A stretch of DNA of 64,000 nt from HKCCE3408 sp039191215 (GTDB lineage: Bacteria; Pseudomonadota; Alphaproteobacteria; Rhodobacterales; Rhodobacteraceae): NCBI GenBank assembly GCA_039191215.1, contig JBCCXT010000001.1:1-64000 (forward strand). The letters are read 5' to 3'. Within the stretch, counting starts at the first letter, position 1. Every line of letters starts with the position of its first letter. The notes under the pieces are model-generated. The model did no database searches and was not told where the DNA came from. It was given only the letters and a program-made list of their open reading frames with translations. Positions 42,991 to 51,955 of this stretch are shown in pieces. Made by a program: the position numbers and the translations under genes.

Positions 42991-43456
42991 CCTTCGCTCC
43001 TGTCGCCAGCATATCAAGCCTGCGCAGCATCCGCTCGGCACCATCGGCATCCAGGGCGCTCAGCGCGGTATCGATCCAGGTTTCATGGGCCGCGGCCAGC
43101 CCAGCAAAGACCGCACGCCCGGCCTCGGTCAGGCGCACCCGTTGCGCGCGCCGATCCCCTGGCACGGCCTCCCGAACCAATAGCCCCTCTTCGGCCAGAC
43201 GATCGACGATGCCGGTCACATTACCGTTCGAGACCCGCAGCAAGCCGGAGATCTCGCTCATTTTGAGCCCGTCGGGATAGCGATCAATCGCCGCCATGAC
43301 ATCAAATCGCGGCAGGGTCGTATGGTGATCTTCACGCAGCCGGCGCCGAATTTCGTCTTGCAACGCATTGGTGGCACGCAAGAGCTTCAGCCACACGCGC
43401 AGGCGGAGCTTCGACAGGGGTTCAGCGGGTGTATGGGGCACGGGCTGGGGCATCAT
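42980..43456 (-). CDS. MarR-family transcriptional regulator
   Basis: This 158-residue winged-helix protein has the MarR pattern LPRFDVMAAIDRYPDGLKMSEISGLLRVSNGNVTGIVDRLAEEGLLVREAVPGDRRAQRVRLT (quoted only to name the recognition helix NGNVTGIVDRL and the DRR wing). It sits in the middle of the anthranilate operon. A 20-bp palindrome in the divergent promoter at 46554-46573 is a strong candidate operator. By analogy with MarR regulators of other aryl-CoA pathways, the ligand may be 2-aminobenzoyl-CoA (inference). Confidence 0.9.
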   Translation of the reverse strand: MMPQPVPHTPAEPLSKLRLRVWLKLLRATNALQDEIRRRLREDHHTTLPRFDVMAAIDRYPDGLKMSEISGLLRVSNGNVTGIVDRLAEEGLLVREAVPGDRRAQRVRLTEAGRAVFAGLAAAHETWIDTALSALDADGAERMLRRLDMLATGAKDAE

Positions 43457-44181
43457 ATCTCCCCGCCGGAGACCGCAAGTGCATGACCGTTGACCGATGA
43501 GGCGCCGGCTGAGGCCAGAAAAACGGCTGCTGCCGCGACCTCATCGGGCGCGATCAGCCGCTTCATCGGGTTGCCGCCAACGACCAGCTTGAAGGCCTGT
43601 TCGCGGGCGATGTCAAAGCGTGCCATCACGCCGGTTATGGCTGTCTCTGCCATCTCGGTGTCGACAAATCCGGGGCAGATGGCATTACAGGTGATGCCGT
43701 CGCGGGCAACTTCTTTGGCCAAGGCGCGGACAAGGCCCAATACGCCGTGTTTGGCGGCCACATAAGACGCAATGTTTGGGCCGCCCTGCAGGCTGGCGGT
43801 CGAGGCAATGGCGATCAGCCGCCCGCCCGCGCCCATGCCCGCCCGCAACGCTTCGCGAAAGGTTAGAAACGTGCCGGTTAGGTTCACGTCGATTGTCGCC
43901 TGCCAATCTTCCAAGGACATATCCGCCACGCGCGACGGCCGGCCAGCACCGGCATTGGCGACGACCACATCGAAGGGCTGGGCCATAAGCTTAGCCACAC
44001 TGTCCGCGTCGGTAACGTCAGCGATAACATGCACCATCTCGGTGCCTTGCGCCGTCTCAGCCAGCGGTTCGGCCCGCCGACCGGCAATTGTGACATGGTC
44101 CCCTTCTGCCGCAAAGGCTTGGGCGATGGCGCGCCCGATCCCGGTGCCGCCGCCAGTGACAAGGACGCGGCGCGCGATCAT
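43453..44181 (-). CDS. SDR-family oxidoreductase
   Basis: This 242-residue SDR has the cofactor motif VTGGGTGIGRAIAQAFA, NAGAGRPS, and the catalytic Ser/Tyr/Lys in IASTASLQGGPNIASYVAAKHGV. The N-terminal cofactor loop (TIAGRRAEPL) has an Arg pair that would favour NADP(H). It overlaps abmA-like and marR genes by 4 bp each. In the aminobenzoyl-CoA route a dehydrogenase of this class would reduce or oxidise the oxo group of the ring intermediate (inference). Confidence 0.87.
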   Translation of the reverse strand: MIARRVLVTGGGTGIGRAIAQAFAAEGDHVTIAGRRAEPLAETAQGTEMVHVIADVTDADSVAKLMAQPFDVVVANAGAGRPSRVADMSLEDWQATIDVNLTGTFLTFREALRAGMGAGGRLIAIASTASLQGGPNIASYVAAKHGVLGLVRALAKEVARDGITCNAICPGFVDTEMAETAITGVMARFDIAREQAFKLVVGGNPMKRLIAPDEVAAAAVFLASAGASSVNGHALAVSGGEI

Positions 44182-46496
44182 CGCTTTGCCCTTTGCCGGG
44201 CGGCTGAGGCAGCGGCAGCCTCGGCTTCGCGCTCGGCCAGCCGCCAGGCCTGGTCACGCCCGGCCTCATAGGGCCGCGGCCAGGCCTCGACCCTGTCCCC
44301 AAGCTTGGCGGCTTCGCGCAGGGTCCAGTAGGGATCGGCCAGATGTGGCCTGCCGATCGCGACCAGATCGGCTCGGCCTGCCAGCAAGATGGCGTTGACC
44401 TGATCGGCATCAGTGATGTTGCCCACCGCGATTGTGGCCAGCCCCGCATCATTGCGGATCCGATCCGAAAACGGCGTTTGGAACAGGCGGCCATATACAG
44501 GCTCCGCCTCGGTCGATGTCTGGCCGGCAGAGACATCGATAATATCGGCGCCGATATCGGCAAAGTTCTCCGCAATCTCTACCGCCTCATGCGGTGTCAC
44601 ACCCCGCGCGCCAACCCAGTCATGGGCCGATATGCGCACCGACATCGGTTTTTCATCAGGCCAGACCGCGCGCATCGCGGCAAAGACCTCGAGCGGGTAG
44701 CGGAGGCGGTTATCCAGGCTGCCGCCATAGCCATCGGTCCTGACATTGGAAAGCGGCGACAAGAACGACGACAAGAAGTAGCCATGTGCGGCGTGAAGCT
44801 CGATCATGTCAAAGCCGGCGCGATGGGCCATTTCGGCCGCGGCCACAAACTCCCCCTTGATCCAATCCATATCCGCCCGGCTCGCCTCAGCCGGCACTTC
44901 ATTGTCATCGGACCATGCGATCGCGGAGGCCGACAGGATCGGCCAGTTGCCCTCGGCCAGGGGGCTGTCTATTCCTTCCCAACCGATCTTGGTCGAACCC
45001 TTGCGCCCAGAATGGCCGATCTGGCAGCAGACCTTGGCATCCGTTTCGGCATGGATAAAATCGACGATGCGCCGCCACGCCGCCTCATGTTCCGGCGCGT
45101 AAAGCCCTGGACAGCCCGGTGTGATCCTGCCCGCGGCGGACACACAGGTCATCTCGGTATAAACCAGCCCCGCCCCGCCTTTGGCGCGTTCGCCGTAATG
45201 GATCAAATGCCAATCGGACGGGCAGCCATCCTTGGCCTTGTACTGCGCCATGGGGGAGACGACGACACGGTTCTTCAGCGCCATGTCGCGCAATTGGAAG
45301 GGCGCAAACATCGGCGGACGGACCGGCGAAGTGCCGTTCAGCCCGGCGCTCGACTGAAACCAGGCTTCCGCGCTTTGCAACCAGCTCGGATCGCGGGTGC
45401 GCAAGTTTTCATGGCTGATCCGTTGGCTGCGCGTCAGAAGCGCGTAATTGAGCTGAACCGGGTCGAGATCGAGGTAGCGCTCGACCTGTTCGAACCATTC
45501 CATCGAGTTGCGAGCGGCCGATTGCAGCCGCAAGACCTCAAGCCGCCGGGCGCTCTCATAGCGCTCAAACGCGGCGGCGGTGGTTGGCTCTTCTGCCAGT
45601 GCCTCGGCCAACGCAACGGCTGATTCGAGCGCCAGCTTGGTGCCGGAGCCGATGGAGAAATGCGCCGTGGCTGCCGCATCACCCAGCAGGACCACGTTTT
45701 TGTGATGCCATCGTGAACACAAAACCCGCGGAAACCGCAGCCAGGCTGATCCCCGCAAATGGCCCGCATTGCTCATCAGCTTATGGCCACCCAAATGCGC
45801 GGCAAAAATCTTCTCGCAGGTGGCGATGCTTGTCGATTGATCCATGTCGCCAAAACCAAAGGCGTCATACGTCTCTTGGCTGCATTCAACGATGAAGGTC
45901 GCGGTTTCAGGGTCAAATTGGTAGGCATGCGCCCAAACCCATCCCTTGGGTGTCTCTTCAAAGATGAATGTGAACGCGTCATCGAATTTTTGCCGCGTGC
46001 CAAGCCAGGTGAACTGACATAAACGTTGGTCAATATCAGGTTGAAAAGTCTGGCTAAACTTGGTCCGTGTGCGAGAGTTCAGCCCGTCGGCTGCAACCAC
46101 CACGTCGAAGGCGGCCATGTAATCCTCGGGCCCGCTGACGTCGGTTTCGAATTTCAAAACAACGCCAAGCGCGCGCGCACGGACCTGCAGCAAAAGCAGT
46201 AAACGCTGCCGCCCGATGCCACAAAAGCCGTGCCCCGAAGACACGACCCGGTGGCCGCGATGGACCAACGCGACATCGTCCCAATAGGCGAAATTGCCGT
46301 GGATGGCGGAGGCGCTGACAGGGTCGTTCGCCGCCAGATTTTCCAGCGTTTCTTCCGACAAAACCACGCCCCAGCCAAAGGTGTCATCCGGGCGATTCCG
46401 CTCGATCACCGTGATATCGGCATTGGGTACGCGCAATTTCAGTGAGATCGCGAAGTAAAGACCGCCCGGGCCACCACCCAATACAGCAATGCGCAT
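44178..46496 (-). CDS. 2-Aminobenzoyl-CoA monooxygenase/reductase (bifunctional flavoenzyme)
   Basis: From the ATG at 46496 the protein is 772 residues with two flavin modules. Residues 1 to about 375 are a group A monooxygenase (MRIAVLGGGPGGLYFAIS; VVLLGDAAATAHFSIGSGTKLALESAVAL). Residues about 395-760 are an Old Yellow Enzyme-type reductase (KNRVVVSPMAQYKAKDG; CQIGHSGRKG; FDMIELHAAHGYFLSSFLSP; ADLVAIGRPHLADPYW). This fusion is the hallmark of the Azoarcus evansii enzyme, which hydroxylates and then reduces 2-aminobenzoyl-CoA at the expense of NADH and O2 (abmA-type). A salicylyl-CoA 5-hydroxylase reading is possible, but context with kynU and the ligase argues for aminobenzoyl-CoA. It heads the operon. 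Confidence 0.92.
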   Translation of the reverse strand: MRIAVLGGGPGGLYFAISLKLRVPNADITVIERNRPDDTFGWGVVLSEETLENLAANDPVSASAIHGNFAYWDDVALVHRGHRVVSSGHGFCGIGRQRLLLLLQVRARALGVVLKFETDVSGPEDYMAAFDVVVAADGLNSRTRTKFSQTFQPDIDQRLCQFTWLGTRQKFDDAFTFIFEETPKGWVWAHAYQFDPETATFIVECSQETYDAFGFGDMDQSTSIATCEKIFAAHLGGHKLMSNAGHLRGSAWLRFPRVLCSRWHHKNVVLLGDAAATAHFSIGSGTKLALESAVALAEALAEEPTTAAAFERYESARRLEVLRLQSAARNSMEWFEQVERYLDLDPVQLNYALLTRSQRISHENLRTRDPSWLQSAEAWFQSSAGLNGTSPVRPPMFAPFQLRDMALKNRVVVSPMAQYKAKDGCPSDWHLIHYGERAKGGAGLVYTEMTCVSAAGRITPGCPGLYAPEHEAAWRRIVDFIHAETDAKVCCQIGHSGRKGSTKIGWEGIDSPLAEGNWPILSASAIAWSDDNEVPAEASRADMDWIKGEFVAAAEMAHRAGFDMIELHAAHGYFLSSFLSPLSNVRTDGYGGSLDNRLRYPLEVFAAMRAVWPDEKPMSVRISAHDWVGARGVTPHEAVEIAENFADIGADIIDVSAGQTSTEAEPVYGRLFQTPFSDRIRNDAGLATIAVGNITDADQVNAILLAGRADLVAIGRPHLADPYWTLREAAKLGDRVEAWPRPYEAGRDQAWRLAEREAEAAAASAARQRAKR

Positions 46497-46553
46497 GGAC
46501 GTTCCTCTTTGCCAATCCATATCGAGTCCGTGCTAGAGTAACGAAGCCGGGCG

Positions 46554-46573
46554 ATACTTCAAGCTTGAAATAT
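46554..46573. promoter_or_regulatory. 20-bp near-perfect palindrome in the divergent promoter (candidate MarR operator)
   Basis: ATACTTCAAG / CTTGAAATAT is an inverted repeat with nine of ten arm positions paired and a perfect TTCAAGCTTGAA core. It lies in the 130 bp between the leftward abmA-like operon and the rightward gcdH-like operon. Size and symmetry fit a MarR-dimer site, and a MarR gene is in the operon. Confidence 0.65.
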
Positions 46574-46626
46574 TCAGGCATTAAGTTTACCGCGCTATGA
46601 GGCCCTGACACAGCGAGAGCAAGTAT

Positions 46627-47865
46627 ATGGACACCGCGAGAGACTTTGACCCGCAGCCCGCAACGCCGGAAAGTGCCCGAGCCAAGCCAGCGCCGCTTGA
46701 TTGGGCGGATCCGTTCGCAATCGACAGCTTGCTCAGCGAAGAAGAGCGGATGATCCGCGACACCGCCGAGAGCTTTTGTCAGGACCGGCTTGCCACAAGG
46801 GTTTTGTTGGCCAATCGCCACGAGGTTTTCGACCGCGAGATCATGACCGAGATGGGCGCGCTTGGCCTTTTGGGCTCAACGATCCCGGAAACCTATGGCG
46901 GCGTTGGCGCCAATTACGTCAGTTACGGCCTGGTTGCCCGCGCTGTGGAGCGCATCGATAGCGGCTATCGCAGTGCCATGTCGGTGCAATCGAGCCTCGT
47001 GATGCACCCCATTTTTGCCTATGGCACCGAGGCGCAGCGCGAAAAGTATCTGCCCAAACTCGCCTCTGGCGAATGGGTCGGCTGCTTTGGCCTGACCGAG
47101 CCCGATCACGGGTCGGACCCTGCCGGCATGCTGACGCGCGCGCGCGCCGTTGAGGGCGGTTTCGCTCTTTCCGGTGCAAAGAACTGGATCACTAATTCGC
47201 CGATTGCCGATGTCTTTGTCATCTGGGCCAAATCCGACGCCCATGGCGGCAAGATCAAAGGCTTCATCCTGGAACGCGGGATGGCGGGCCTGGCGAGCCC
47301 AAAGATCGACGGCAAATTCAGTTTGCGGGCTTCCGTGACCGGCATGATCCAGATGGACGAGGTCTTTGTGCCGGAAGAGAACCTATTGCCGCATGTGCAA
47401 GGCTTGGCGGGGCCTTTTGGGTGTCTTAACCGGGCGCGATACGGCATTTCCTGGGGGGCGATGGGTGCGGCTGAGTTTTGCTGGCATGCAGCCCGGCAAT
47501 ATACGCTTGATCGCCAGCAATTCGGCCGACCGCTGGCGGCAACCCAGCTTGTCCAGAAAAAGCTTGCTGATATGCAGACCGAAATCTCGCTTGGCCTGAT
47601 GGGCGCCCTGCGGCTTGGCCGGATGATGGACGACCACACAGCACCTGCAGAACTTATCAGTATGATGAAGCGCAACAATTGCGGCAAGGCGCTGGCAGTT
47701 GCGCGTGAGGCTCGTGACATGCATGGCGGCAATGGCATCAGCGACGAATACGGCGTCATTCGCCACGTCATGAACCTTGAGGCGGTCAACACGTACGAAG
47801 GCACGCATGACGTGCATGCGCTCATTCTTGGCCGAGCACAAACCGGTTTGCAGGCCTTCCAGTGA
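46627..47865 (+). CDS. Glutaryl-CoA dehydrogenase-like acyl-CoA dehydrogenase
   Basis: This 412-residue protein shows GcdH-type features: WADPFAIDSLLSEEERMIRDTAESFCQ, YGLVARAVERIDSGYRSAMSVQSSLVMHPI, FGLTEPDHGSDPAGM, GAKNWITNSPIADVFVIWAK, and the catalytic Glu in VNTYEGTHDVHALILGRAQTG. GcdH oxidises and decarboxylates glutaryl-CoA to crotonyl-CoA. It is first of a two-gene operon divergent from the anthranilate genes and under the same palindrome. A C5 dicarboxylyl-CoA or related intermediate of the ring-opening route could be its substrate (inference). Confidence 0.87.
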   Translation: MDTARDFDPQPATPESARAKPAPLDWADPFAIDSLLSEEERMIRDTAESFCQDRLATRVLLANRHEVFDREIMTEMGALGLLGSTIPETYGGVGANYVSYGLVARAVERIDSGYRSAMSVQSSLVMHPIFAYGTEAQREKYLPKLASGEWVGCFGLTEPDHGSDPAGMLTRARAVEGGFALSGAKNWITNSPIADVFVIWAKSDAHGGKIKGFILERGMAGLASPKIDGKFSLRASVTGMIQMDEVFVPEENLLPHVQGLAGPFGCLNRARYGISWGAMGAAEFCWHAARQYTLDRQQFGRPLAATQLVQKKLADMQTEISLGLMGALRLGRMMDDHTAPAELISMMKRNNCGKALAVAREARDMHGGNGISDEYGVIRHVMNLEAVNTYEGTHDVHALILGRAQTGLQAFQ

Positions 47866-48680
47866 GCAGCATCGATATTGGGATCGATTGGGATGATTGG
47901 TTCGAAAATGGCGGCTACATTACCGGTGGCGCGGATTTTCCAGCTAAATGGGCGCGCGACGCGGCGGCATTTCGGGGACGTGCCCGAGGGCTGATTGACC
48001 ACCCCTACGGCCCCGCCAAACGCCAAGTCCTTGATCTCTTTGAACCGACCCAGGCGCCTCAAGGTTTGGTTGTGTTTGTGCATGGCGGCTATTGGTTGCG
48101 CTTTGACAAAAGTTACTGGAGCCATTTGGCCACTGGTGCGCTGAGCCGGGGATGGGCGGTGGCGATCCCGTCATACACGCTCGCGCCTGAGGCCAGGATC
48201 GGTGCGATCGTAGGAGAGATTGCCTGGGCAATTGCCGCGGCAGCAGAGAGAATTGCCGGGCCCGTGCGGTTGACGGGCCATTCCGCTGGCGGCCAATTGG
48301 TGTCGCGCATGGCGTGCGAAAACGCGCCGCTGGACGACGACACGGCCGGGCGGATCGACCGGGTTATTTCCATCTCCGGCGTGCATGACTTGCGCCAATT
48401 GCAGCTGACCAAGATGAACGAAACGCTTCACCTGGATGCGGCAGAAGCCCTGTCTGAAAGCCCTGCTCTGTTGCAGCCGCGCACCGATCTTGCGGTGACG
48501 GCTTGGGTTGGTGCCATGGAGCGGCCTGAGTTTTTGCGCCAGACACGCATGTTGGAGGAGGCCTGGAGCATGGAAGGCGCGCAGATCCGCGCCGTTTATG
48601 AGCGCGACCGGCATCATTTTGATGTCATCAACGGCTTGGCGGAACCCGGCAGCCCGCTGATTTCAGCGCTGTTGGACTGA
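47862..48680 (+). CDS. Alpha/beta hydrolase, arylformamidase (kynurenine formamidase)-like
   Basis: The GTG at 47862 overlaps the preceding stop (GTGA); 272 residues. HGGYW in VVFVHGGYWLRFDKSYWSHLA is the oxyanion-hole motif typical of the AFMID-type arylformamidases. The nucleophile is in LTGHSAGGQLVSRM, and the catalytic His is probably in ERDRHHFDVI. No classical metal-dependent KynB is present in the window, so this gene would supply the missing N-formylkynurenine to kynurenine step between KynA and KynU. The assignment is by motif and context. Confidence 0.8.
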   Translation: MSSIDIGIDWDDWFENGGYITGGADFPAKWARDAAAFRGRARGLIDHPYGPAKRQVLDLFEPTQAPQGLVVFVHGGYWLRFDKSYWSHLATGALSRGWAVAIPSYTLAPEARIGAIVGEIAWAIAAAAERIAGPVRLTGHSAGGQLVSRMACENAPLDDDTAGRIDRVISISGVHDLRQLQLTKMNETLHLDAAEALSESPALLQPRTDLAVTAWVGAMERPEFLRQTRMLEEAWSMEGAQIRAVYERDRHHFDVINGLAEPGSPLISALLD

Positions 48681-48807
48681 CAATCGGGCGCAAGCCAGCA
48701 GGTTGCGGGGATGAGCGGGCGAGCGAACCGTCAGGGACGGTCTAAGCCTTAGCGCGCCAGATGTAGGATAAAGACCAGCCCGGGCCCTGTGTGGCCCGTT
48801 CGGCCAA

Positions 48808-48824
48808 GGGGGCTCGATGCCCCC
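48808..48824. terminator. GGGGGC-TCGAT-GCCCCC hairpin between convergent operons
   Basis: A 6-bp G/C stem with a 5-base loop lies between the formamidase-like gene and arsJ, which converge. It has no T-run. It could serve transcription ending from either side and resembles hairpins at 28854 and 58971. The 159-bp gap has no gene. Confidence 0.4.
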
Positions 48825-48839
48825 GCGGACGAAGCCCCC

Positions 48840-50120
48840 CTAGCCTTCCGCGAGACGACCCGCGCTACGGCTAAGGGTCGCGGCGAAGTACCAACTCAGC
48901 AGCGCCATAAAACCCGCCACAGCCAAACAAAGCGGCACACCGCCAAGCTGGTAGCTCAGGCCCGATAGAAGCGTGCCCAACAAACGGCCCGCTGCATTGG
49001 ACATGTAGTAAAACCCCACATCCATCGTCACCCGGCCGGCGCTTGTGAACGCCAAGATCAGGTAGGAATGCAGGCTCGAATTGACCGCAAAGACCGCCCC
49101 GAAGATCAACAATCCAACGACAAGCAACACCGTCAGCCATCCCGCTGGCCCATCTGCGATCCAGGCCGCTGCCGCCAGCATGAAGGGGATGGAGACCAGC
49201 GCGCGCACCCATCCCCTGGCCACGCCCACCACCTCGGACAGAGACTTCTCCCGCGCGTTCAAGATGCCGGGTGCCGCCGCCTGGACGGCACCGTAACCGA
49301 TGATCCAAATCGCCATGAAAATGCCGATTACGAAAAACGCCGCGCGCTGCGCCTCCGCAGAGCCATCGCTCAGCACCGAGTAGAAGTAGATCGGGATGCC
49401 AACCACAAACCAAGTATCGCGTGCGCTGAACAGAAAAAGCCGCGCTGCACACAGCAAATTTACATTGCGATCCTTGGAAAAGACTTCGGAAAACTTGGCC
49501 GCCTTTTTGCTCCGCGGCAGCCCGCCCGGCATGAACAGCAACACAGCCGCCAGGATAAGGGCCAAAACCGCGGCCATGCCCCAGACCGCGACCTCAAAGT
49601 TGAAAAGCGTGAGCATCGCCGCACCAAGCAGGAAGCCGGCGCCCTTCACCGCATTCTTTGACCCCGTCAGAAGCGCGACCCACCGAAAAAGCGCGCCATT
49701 GGTCTTTGGCGCCAAGATCTTCACCGCTGATTTGGAGCTCATTTTCGCGAGGTCCTTGGCCACGCCCGAGGCACCTTGCACGACCATCACAAACCCAACA
49801 GAAACCGCAATGGCCCATCCCGGATCAAGCTGTGCTAAGGCCACCAAAGCAATCACCTGCAGGCCAAGACCCGCATAAAGCGTCGAGGTCAGCCCAAACC
49901 GCGCCGCAATCCAGCCCGCGCACAGGTTGGTGACGATCCCCATGAATTCATAGAGCAAGAACAGATAGGCCAGTTGCACCGGCGAGAAGCCAAGCGCGTT
50001 GAAATGCAACAAAACCAGCATCCGCAATGCGCCATCCGTCAGCATGAACGCCCAATAAGCGGCAGTTACGGCGATATACGCGGCAAATCCTTCGGGCCGC
50101 GGGGCACGTGTTTCAGCCAT
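48840..50120 (-). CDS. arsJ: ArsJ, organoarsenical (1-arseno-3-phosphoglycerate) efflux permease
   Basis: This 426-residue MFS protein has about 12 helices, with an ArsJ-type N-terminus (AYWAFMLTDGALRMLVLLHFNALGFSPVQLAYLFLLYE) and GASGVAKDLAKMSSKSAVK in the first cytoplasmic loop region. The adjacent GAPDH gene overlaps by 8 bp. Known pairs work together: GAPDH forms 1-arseno-3-phosphoglycerate from arsenate, and ArsJ exports it, where it breaks down to release arsenate. It is the last gene of the ars operon. Confidence 0.92.
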   Translation of the reverse strand: MAETRAPRPEGFAAYIAVTAAYWAFMLTDGALRMLVLLHFNALGFSPVQLAYLFLLYEFMGIVTNLCAGWIAARFGLTSTLYAGLGLQVIALVALAQLDPGWAIAVSVGFVMVVQGASGVAKDLAKMSSKSAVKILAPKTNGALFRWVALLTGSKNAVKGAGFLLGAAMLTLFNFEVAVWGMAAVLALILAAVLLFMPGGLPRSKKAAKFSEVFSKDRNVNLLCAARLFLFSARDTWFVVGIPIYFYSVLSDGSAEAQRAAFFVIGIFMAIWIIGYGAVQAAAPGILNAREKSLSEVVGVARGWVRALVSIPFMLAAAAWIADGPAGWLTVLLVVGLLIFGAVFAVNSSLHSYLILAFTSAGRVTMDVGFYYMSNAAGRLLGTLLSGLSYQLGGVPLCLAVAGFMALLSWYFAATLSRSAGRLAEG

Positions 50121-51111
50121 GACCGGCCACCATCCGCACGATATCCGCTAAGCGCCACGCATAGCCCATTTCATTGTCATACCAGGCGTAAATCTTGGCT
50201 TGGGTACCCGCGACGACCATCGTCGAGGGCGCGTCGATGATGCTCGACCTTGTATCATTTGTGTAATCTGCGCTGACCAGCGGCCGCGTTTCATAGCCTA
50301 AGATGCCGTTCAGCGGGCCGTTGGCGGCGGCTTCGAACTGGGCGTTCAACTCTGGGGCCGTGACCTCTCGTGCCATTTCAAAGACGCAATCCGTCAGCGA
50401 AGCATTCAGCAGAGGCACGCGCACCGCATGGCCGTTGAGCCGCCCTGCAAGCTCGGGAAAGATCTGCGTGATCGCGGTGGCTGAGCCCGTTGTCGTCGGG
50501 ATCAGGCTGTTGAGCGCAGAGCGGGCGCGGCGCATATCCTTGGCGGGCCGGTCGACGATGGTTTGTGTGTTGGTCACATCATGGATCGTCGTCATGGAGC
50601 CATGGCGGATCCCGACATTGTCCTGCAGCACCTTAACAATGGGTGCCAAGCAATTTGTGGTGCAGGACGCTGCAGTGATCAGCCTGTGGTCTTGCGCCCG
50701 GTAGAGGTCGTGGTTCACACCGTAGACAAGGTTCAAAGCACCGCCATCCTTGACCGGCGCACTGACGACCACCTTCTTCACGCCCGCATCAAAATAGGGC
50801 TGCAGCTTGGTGGCCGTTTTGAACACACCCGTGCAATCGACGACCATATCGACCCCGGCCAGATCGAGCGCCTCAAGGCGCCTTTCCTGGCTAAGCCGCA
50901 TGCGGTGGCCATTCAGTGTGATCGAGCTTGCATCATAGGCAAACTCGGCCGGCCAACGGCCATGGACCGTATCGAATTCAAGCAGCAATGCGTGCTGCTC
51001 TGGATCGCCCGCCGGGTCGTTCAGCAGCACGATCTCTGCATCAAATGCCTCAATGAGTGACCGCAGGACCAGTTTTCCAATCCGGCCCAATCCGTTCACA
51101 GCAACTTTCAT
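50113..51111 (-). CDS. ArsJ-associated glyceraldehyde-3-phosphate dehydrogenase
   Basis: From the ATG at 51111 (MKVAVNGLGRIGKLVLRS) the protein is 332 residues, full length. NAD motif NGLGRIGK; catalytic Cys in ITAASCTTNCLAPIVKVL; His and Arg contacts in HDVTNTQTIVD and VRVPLLNASLTDCVFEM; C-terminal KIYAWYDNEMGYAWRL. Placement directly before arsJ in an ars operon, rather than in a glycolytic unit, marks it as the arsenate-conjugating GAPDH. About 181 bp lie between it and the aquaglyceroporin gene, with a weak CCCGT/ACGGG hairpin at 51220-51233. Confidence 0.93.
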   Translation of the reverse strand: MKVAVNGLGRIGKLVLRSLIEAFDAEIVLLNDPAGDPEQHALLLEFDTVHGRWPAEFAYDASSITLNGHRMRLSQERRLEALDLAGVDMVVDCTGVFKTATKLQPYFDAGVKKVVVSAPVKDGGALNLVYGVNHDLYRAQDHRLITAASCTTNCLAPIVKVLQDNVGIRHGSMTTIHDVTNTQTIVDRPAKDMRRARSALNSLIPTTTGSATAITQIFPELAGRLNGHAVRVPLLNASLTDCVFEMAREVTAPELNAQFEAAANGPLNGILGYETRPLVSADYTNDTRSSIIDAPSTMVVAGTQAKIYAWYDNEMGYAWRLADIVRMVAGHG

Positions 51112-51292
51112 GATTTTCCCCTTCGGGCAAAGCAAAGGCCCGATGCATCCAAGATCAACACCATCCGCCCCGCTTTTGCCGCAGGGCATCTCTTTTTACC
51201 TGTCCCACAGCCCGGTATTCCCGTCCCTACGGGCAGATCGTGCGACAGGCGGCAATCGACATTTGGGTGGGCAAGAAAAGGCAACGCCATTG

Positions 51293-51955
51293 CTAAGTAT
51301 CTTCCGCCAACAGCCAGCCCATCACCGCCACCGCGAGTGCCGCGCCAGTTAGCTCGGCCGCGATAAAGCCCGGAAGATCGAGCGGGCGGATTCCGGAAAA
51401 CGTGTCGGTCAGGCTGCGCGCGATGGCGACGGCGGGATTGGCAAAACTGGTTGAGGCCGTGAACCAATAGGCCGCTGTAATGTAGAGGCCGACGAGCCAA
51501 GGCACGGCTTCCGCGCGGTGTTTGATCCCGCCAAAGATGACCGCGATCAGACCGAATGTCGCCACCATTTCTGCCCACCATTGCGCGGGGCCTGTTCGGA
51601 TTTTCTCACTGAACTCAAAGGGCTGAAGATCGAACATCAAGTGCGTGACAAGTGTGCCGAAACAGCCGCCTACGATCTGGGCGGCAATGTACGCGCCAGC
51701 ATCCGATGGCCCGATCTCGCGCCGCAACGCAAAGGCCAGGGTCACCGCGGGGTTGAAATGAGCGCCTGAGATGGGACCCAGCACCGTGATCAGCACCACC
51801 AAAATCGCGCCGGTCGGGATCGTGTTGCCCAATAGCTGGATGGCAACATCGGCGCTGAGGCTTTCGGCCATGATGCCTGAGCCGACCACCGTACAGACAA
51901 GAAGGCCTGTCCCAAGCGCCTCGGCCGTCAGGGCGCGCATCGTTGCGTTGGTCAT
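51293..51955 (-). CDS. MIP-family aquaglyceroporin (AqpS-like)
   Basis: This 220-residue protein has six helices and both half-helix signatures, HFNPAVTLAFALRREIG and FANPAVAIARSLTDTFSGI. In arsenic operons of alphaproteobacteria such channels let arsenite flow down its gradient out of the cell. That job would require arsenate reduction upstream. The start overlaps the arsC-like stop by 4 bp. No ArsB or Acr3 pump is encoded in the operon. Confidence 0.88.
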   Translation of the reverse strand: MTNATMRALTAEALGTGLLVCTVVGSGIMAESLSADVAIQLLGNTIPTGAILVVLITVLGPISGAHFNPAVTLAFALRREIGPSDAGAYIAAQIVGGCFGTLVTHLMFDLQPFEFSEKIRTGPAQWWAEMVATFGLIAVIFGGIKHRAEAVPWLVGLYITAAYWFTASTSFANPAVAIARSLTDTFSGIRPLDLPGFIAAELTGAALAVAVMGWLLAEDT

